A stretch of DNA of 64,000 nt, from contig NZ_JAJEWL010000002.1 in the NCBI RefSeq assembly GCF_020687695.1, forward strand, positions 62,001 to 126,000, written 5' to 3'. The DNA is from Pusillimonas sp. MFBS29. Its GTDB lineage: Bacteria > Pseudomonadota > Gammaproteobacteria > Burkholderiales > Burkholderiaceae_B. The number at the start of each line of letters is the position of its first letter. Position 1 is the stretch's first letter. Position numbers and translations under genes: made by a program. Positions 59,230 through 64,000 of this stretch are shown here, piece by piece. The notes under the pieces are model-generated. The model had not been told where the DNA came from. It ran no database searches and was given only the letters and a program-made list of their open reading frames with translations.

Positions 59230-60517
59230 CTTGAATGATCCAGGTTGGGGGCGTGGCAACAATAATGGCTCAGAGCCCCCGCGACGCCCTAATCAGGGCG
59301 ACGGTGGTGGTCCTCCCGACCTGGACGAAGTCTGGCGCGATTTCAATAATCGGCTGGGGTCTTTGTTTGGCCGCAAGGGCAGGCGTGGCCCGGGCAACGG
59401 CGGTGGCGATGGTGGCAGCGGCGGCAGTCGTCCCCAACTGCCCAAGGGTTCGCCCAAAAGCATTGCTGTCATTATTGCGATAGCGGTGGCGCTCTGGCTG
59501 GCCAGTGGCTTCATGATTGTCCAGGAAGGCCAGGTGGCCGTTGTTACCCAGTTCGGCAAATACACCAAGACACTCCCTCCAGGTCTGCAATGGCGTCTGC
59601 CATATCCCATCGAGGCGCATCAGAACGTGAATATCGCACAACTTCGTACTTTCGAAGTTGGCTTCCGCGGTAACGCCCGCAACAAGGTGCTGCCGGAATC
59701 CCTCATGCTCACGACCGACGAAAATATCGTCGATCTGCAGTTTGTGGTGCAGTATCGCCTTATGCCCAACGGCGCACCCGATTATCTGTTCAAGACCAGT
59801 CAGCCAGACGAATCCGTCCGGCAGGCTGCCGAAACAGCCATGCGCGAGATCGTAGGCAAGAAGCCCATGGATTTTGTGCTGTATTCCGGCCGTACCGAAG
59901 TTGCGACCGAAGTTCAAAGCCTGGCACAAAGCATACTTGACCGCTACGAGACAGGCATTCAGATCAGCACTGTGGCCATCCAGAACGTGCAGCCGCCCGA
60001 GCAGGTGCAGGCGGCCTTTGACGACGCCGTCAAGGCCGGTCAGGATCGCGAGCGTCAGATCAATGAAGGTAACGCCTATGCCAACAAGGTGTTGCCCGAG
60101 GCGCAAGGTCAGGTCGCACGCATGATGCAGGAAGCAGAAGGTTACCGTGCTACTGTGATCGGCGACGCAACCGGTGACACAGCGCGCTTCTCGAGCATCG
60201 AGGCTGAGTACGCCAAGGCGCCCCAGATCACCCGCGAGCGCATGTACCTGGCAACCATGCAGGAAATCCTGCAGAACACCAGCAAGATCATGATCGACTC
60301 GCAGGCCAGCAACAATATGCTGTATTTGCCGCTAGACAAGATCATGAAACAGGCAGCCGGAAGTTCCAGCAACTTCAGCGCCTCAGTTGAAACTACCACT
60401 GGCGCGGCAGCGGCGGCTACGACTCAGTCGAGCCGGCCTGTCGCTCCGGCACGGTCCTCCACGTCATCCGATGGCACGGCATACAACTCGTCGTTGACCA
60501 ATCCGTATTCACGCTAA
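59213..60517 (+). CDS. hflK: FtsH regulator HflK
   Basis: SPFH/band-7 inner-membrane protein that, with HflC, forms a large cage around the FtsH protease. It is 434 residues. A Gly- and Pro-rich cytoplasmic N-terminus (about 1-80) is followed by a single helix (82-103) and the band-7 domain (about 104-330). The Ser/Thr/Ala-rich C-terminal tail is low-complexity. It starts within the end of hflX and is followed after 9 bp by hflC. Confidence 0.95.
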   Translation: MSKIYNLNDPGWGRGNNNGSEPPRRPNQGDGGGPPDLDEVWRDFNNRLGSLFGRKGRRGPGNGGGDGGSGGSRPQLPKGSPKSIAVIIAIAVALWLASGFMIVQEGQVAVVTQFGKYTKTLPPGLQWRLPYPIEAHQNVNIAQLRTFEVGFRGNARNKVLPESLMLTTDENIVDLQFVVQYRLMPNGAPDYLFKTSQPDESVRQAAETAMREIVGKKPMDFVLYSGRTEVATEVQSLAQSILDRYETGIQISTVAIQNVQPPEQVQAAFDDAVKAGQDRERQINEGNAYANKVLPEAQGQVARMMQEAEGYRATVIGDATGDTARFSSIEAEYAKAPQITRERMYLATMQEILQNTSKIMIDSQASNNMLYLPLDKIMKQAAGSSSNFSASVETTTGAAAAATTQSSRPVAPARSSTSSDGTAYNSSLTNPYSR

Positions 60518-60526
60518 GAGGCCATA

Positions 60527-61435
60527 ATGCAACGTTTTTTCCCTGCTTTAGTCGGCCTGGTTATTCTTCTGGCCATACTTTCTTCTTGCGTCTTCGTCGT
60601 TCGCGAACGTGATGCGGCGCTGGTTTTCGCTTTGGGTGAAGTGCGTGACACCATTACCGAGCCCGGCCTGTATTTCAAGCTGCCGCCACCCTTCGAGAAC
60701 GTCGTGCGCCTCGACAAGCGTCTTCAGACCATCGAGGCCAATGATCCCGAACGTATACAAACTGCCGAGAAAAAGAATCTGCTGATCGATTCTTTCGTTA
60801 AATGGCGCATTTCCGATCCGCGTCTGTTCTACGTGACCTTTGGTGCCAATGATCGCGCTGCTGTAGAGCGCCTTACCGCCCAGATTCGCGATGCCCTGAA
60901 CGCATCGGTCAACGTGCGTACGGTCAAGGAAGTGGTCTCGAACGAGCGCGATACCATCATGCGCGAGATCCTCACCAACGTCGAGGCGCGTGCCAAGCCC
61001 CTGGGCGTTCAGGTGGTTGATGTGCGCTTGCGTCGCATAGACTTTGCACCCGAGATCTCCGAGTCGGTGTATCGCCGTATGGAAGCAGAGCGCAAGCAGG
61101 AAGCCAACCGCCTGCGTGCAACCGGTGCAGCAGACAGCGAGCGCATTCGTGCGCAAGCCGATCGCGAGCGCCAGGAGCTGCTGGCCAAGGCCTACGCTGA
61201 GGCGCAGGAAGTCAAGGGCGAAGGAGACGCCAAGGCTGCTGCCATCTATGCCGAGGCCTACGGCACCAATCCCGAGTTCTACAGCCTGTACAAGAGTCTG
61301 GAAGGCTATCGCGCTGCATTCTCCGATTCGGACGATGCGCTGGTGCTTAGCCCCAAATCTGATTTCTTCAGATTCTGGAATTCGGCTCAGGGCCAACAGG
61401 GCGCAGCCGCGCCAGGTCCGGCCGGCGCAAATTAA
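60527..61435 (+). CDS. hflC: FtsH regulator HflC
   Basis: Partner of HflK, 302 residues: an N-terminal membrane helix (about 4-24) and a band-7 domain ([20 protein letters not shown], then ISDPRLFY and EIRDALN-type segments). A helical run [19 protein letters not shown] precedes the C-terminal alanine- and glycine-rich tail. A hairpin follows 23 bp after its stop. The small DUF2065 gene often found between hflC and hisZ is absent. Confidence 0.95.
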   Translation: MQRFFPALVGLVILLAILSSCVFVVRERDAALVFALGEVRDTITEPGLYFKLPPPFENVVRLDKRLQTIEANDPERIQTAEKKNLLIDSFVKWRISDPRLFYVTFGANDRAAVERLTAQIRDALNASVNVRTVKEVVSNERDTIMREILTNVEARAKPLGVQVVDVRLRRIDFAPEISESVYRRMEAERKQEANRLRATGAADSERIRAQADRERQELLAKAYAEAQEVKGEGDAKAAAIYAEAYGTNPEFYSLYKSLEGYRAAFSDSDDALVLSPKSDFFRFWNSAQGQQGAAAPGPAGAN

Positions 61436-61458
61436 GCCAGCGCCGCGCAGTACTCATG

Positions 61459-61483
61459 AACAGGCCCCGCAATGGGGCCTGTT
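61459..61483 (+). terminator. Terminator after hflC
   Basis: AACAGGCCCC pairs perfectly over 10 bp with GGGGCCTGTT around a 5-nt loop, ending in TTTC. It is placed 23 bp after the hflC stop and ends the hfl operon. Confidence 0.75.
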
Positions 61484-61511
61484 TCACTTCTTGCCTGCGA
61501 TCGTTTATACT
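61483..61511 (+). promoter_or_regulatory. Promoter of hisZ-purA
   Basis: TTCACT (61483-61488), a 17-bp spacer and TATACT (61506-61511) form a reasonable sigma-70 promoter. It sits immediately after the hflC terminator and about 30 bp upstream of a second hairpin with a T-run. Confidence 0.55.
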
Positions 61512-61541
61512 AGCGCGTAAGTTTTTGTTTATCTTATCCGC

Positions 61542-61580
61542 AAGCGACTTGGCGGGCTTACGCCCCAGGTCGCTTTTTGT
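61542..61580 (+). terminator. Terminator-like hairpin in the hisZ leader
   Basis: AAGCGAC-TTGG pairs with CCAGGTCGCTT (one bulge or mismatch, further pairing GGCGGG/CGCCCC inside) and is followed by TTTTTG. It lies downstream of the predicted hisZ promoter and 28 bp before the gene, so it resembles an attenuator. It might also just be a second terminator for the upstream operon. Confidence 0.6.
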
Positions 61581-61608
61581 TTGGCATTTTTCCGCATTGG
61601 TTCGCATG

Positions 61609-62772
61609 ATGTCCAACTGGTTGTTGCCAGAAAGCCTGGCCGATATTCTGCCCGCAGAGGCCCGCCGCATTGAAGAACTGCGCCGCGGTCTGCTGGATTT
61701 ATATCGCACCTATGGCTTTGAGCTTGTTGCCCCGCCACTGGTCGAGTACCTGGAATCCCTGTTGTCAGGTACGGGTGCCGATTTGAATCTGCGTACCTGC
61801 AAGCTTATTGACCAAATCACCGGTCGTACCCTTGGGGTGCGCGCCGATATTACTCCGCAAGTCTCGCGCATAGACGCTCACCTGCTTAACCGCGAAGGCG
61901 TTACGCGGCTTTGCTATTGCGGCACGGTCCTGCACGCGCGTCCGGCAGGGTTGTTGTCTGATCGCGAACTGCTGCAGATTGGTGCCGAAATTTTCGGTCA
62001 CGCAGGTGTAGAAGCCGATATCGAAATCATTGAGCTGGCGCTGGCCAGCGTAAAGCGCGCCGGCGTCAGGCAGGCTCGCCTCGATCTCAATCACCCGGGT
62101 GTGCTGCGCTCCATCATCAATGCTGATCCGGCGCTGGCCGATTTTGCAGACGATATCAACGATCTGTTGGCCAGCAAGGATGTTCCCGGACTGACCGAGC
62201 TTGGCGCACGAATTCCCCAGGTCAAGCCAGACAGCATCCAGGCGCTCAAGCAGCTTGCTTCGCTGTATGGCAGTACCGAAGTTATCGCCAGAGCGCGCGC
62301 TGTCCTGCCGGCTTTGCCGGCCCTGTACGCTGCGCTTGATGATCTCGATACACTCATCAGCGCACTGCCCGATAACGAGTTCAGCGTTGATCTGGCTGAC
62401 ATGGGCAGTGGTTATGGCTACCATTCCGGCGTGGTGTTTTCGATCTACGCACAAGGCTGGCACGATGCGCTGGTACGTGGCGGCCGCTATGATGGAGTAG
62501 GGCGGGCTTTCGGGCGTTCGCGTCCGGCCACGGGCTTCAGTCTCGATCTGCGCAAGCTTTCGGCCGGATTGCCTGCGCCACCGGTGTCCAAGGCCATACG
62601 TGCGCCATGGGGTACAGATGCGGCTTTGGTCAAAGTGCTGCGCGAACTGCGTGCAGCAGGCGAGATCGTGGTGCAGATGTTGCCGGGGCAGCCGCATGCG
62701 CTGGATGAATTTACCGTTGACCGGGAGCTGGTGCAGGATGGCGGTACATGGAAGGTAAGGGCGATAAACTAG
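61609..62772 (+). CDS. hisZ: ATP phosphoribosyltransferase regulatory subunit HisZ
   Basis: HisZ is a histidyl-tRNA synthetase-like subunit that activates the short form of HisG in the first step of histidine synthesis; it does not charge tRNA. It is 387 residues. The class II core is recognisable ([72 protein letters not shown]), with no anticodon-binding domain. A second ATG at 61606 gives one extra residue. The order hisZ-purA after the hfl genes is usual in betaproteobacteria. Confidence 0.93.
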   Translation: MSNWLLPESLADILPAEARRIEELRRGLLDLYRTYGFELVAPPLVEYLESLLSGTGADLNLRTCKLIDQITGRTLGVRADITPQVSRIDAHLLNREGVTRLCYCGTVLHARPAGLLSDRELLQIGAEIFGHAGVEADIEIIELALASVKRAGVRQARLDLNHPGVLRSIINADPALADFADDINDLLASKDVPGLTELGARIPQVKPDSIQALKQLASLYGSTEVIARARAVLPALPALYAALDDLDTLISALPDNEFSVDLADMGSGYGYHSGVVFSIYAQGWHDALVRGGRYDGVGRAFGRSRPATGFSLDLRKLSAGLPAPPVSKAIRAPWGTDAALVKVLRELRAAGEIVVQMLPGQPHALDEFTVDRELVQDGGTWKVRAIN

Positions 62773-62793
62773 CCGAATGTCCGGCTGTTTTTA
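62771..62793 (+). terminator. Weak hairpin between hisZ and purA
   Basis: AGCCG-AATGTC-CGGCT followed by GTTTTTA lies at the end of hisZ. The stem is only 5 bp, so some read-through to purA is expected. The remaining gap to purA contains TATGAT (62797-62802) as a possible -10 but no clear -35. Confidence 0.4.
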
Positions 62794-62824
62794 TCGTATG
62801 ATTTGAATCTGCTTGGCCTTGTAA

Positions 62825-64000
<1,176 letters not shown>

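Overview
The window comes from the chromosome of a betaproteobacterium, most likely the family Alcaligenaceae (Bordetella / Pusillimonas / Castellaniella type). This rests on protein-level resemblance and gene order: an FNR-controlled cbb3 oxidase cluster, gdhA-rho-trxA next to parE/parC, rpsP-rimM-trmD, and ndk-rlmN-rodZ-ispG-hisS-yfgM-bamB-der-hisC-hfq-hflX-hflK-hflC-hisZ-purA. No rRNA, tRNA, CRISPR array, prophage or insertion sequence was recognised. Both ends cut a gene: aceA at the left lacks its start and purA at the right lacks its end.

Region 1-9.3 kb covers carbon and oxygen metabolism. After aceA comes a microaerobic respiration cluster: a reduced ccoI-like gene, then ccoS, ccoN, ccoO, ccoQ, ccoP, ccoG, a short ccoH-like gene and a small membrane protein. 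Convergent to it lies fnr. Three FNR boxes, two with a perfect TTGAT-N4-ATCAA match, tie the regulator to its target and to itself. A mazEF toxin-antitoxin pair follows. Region 9.4-31.1 kb is housekeeping: clpB, queH, glnE, a yhdP-family gene, gdhA, rho, trxA, parE, parC, a ferredoxin-reductase gene, dadA and an orphan solute-binding protein.

Region 31.3-40.0 kb is a compact operon of eight genes for a type IVb (R64 thin-pilus-like) pilus: a VirB9-like/TcpQ fusion (pilL), secretin lipoprotein (pilN), pilO, pilP, ATPase (pilQ), inner-membrane platform (pilR), pilin (pilS) and an adhesin-like minor pilin (pilV). It has no shufflon, recombinase, prepilin peptidase or PilT of its own. Region 40.0-48.4 kb is the translation block alaS, tusA-like, rpsP-rimM-trmD and convergent valS. 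Region 48.6-64 kb carries nucleotide, isoprenoid, tRNA-charging, outer-membrane assembly, histidine and membrane-protease-control genes in a dense run.

The least explained sequence is non-coding. Two convergent intergenic gaps (12.0-12.3 kb and 44.84-45.55 kb) are filled by very large nested palindromes. Two of these (12036-12306 and 45257-45477) share a core of about 140 bp whose stems differ by compensatory base-pair changes, while their outer arms are unrelated in sequence yet equally palindromic. A third (44844-45133) is a separate 290-bp palindrome. With the membrane-only P-type ATPase relic upstream of ccoS, these are the items most worth following up.
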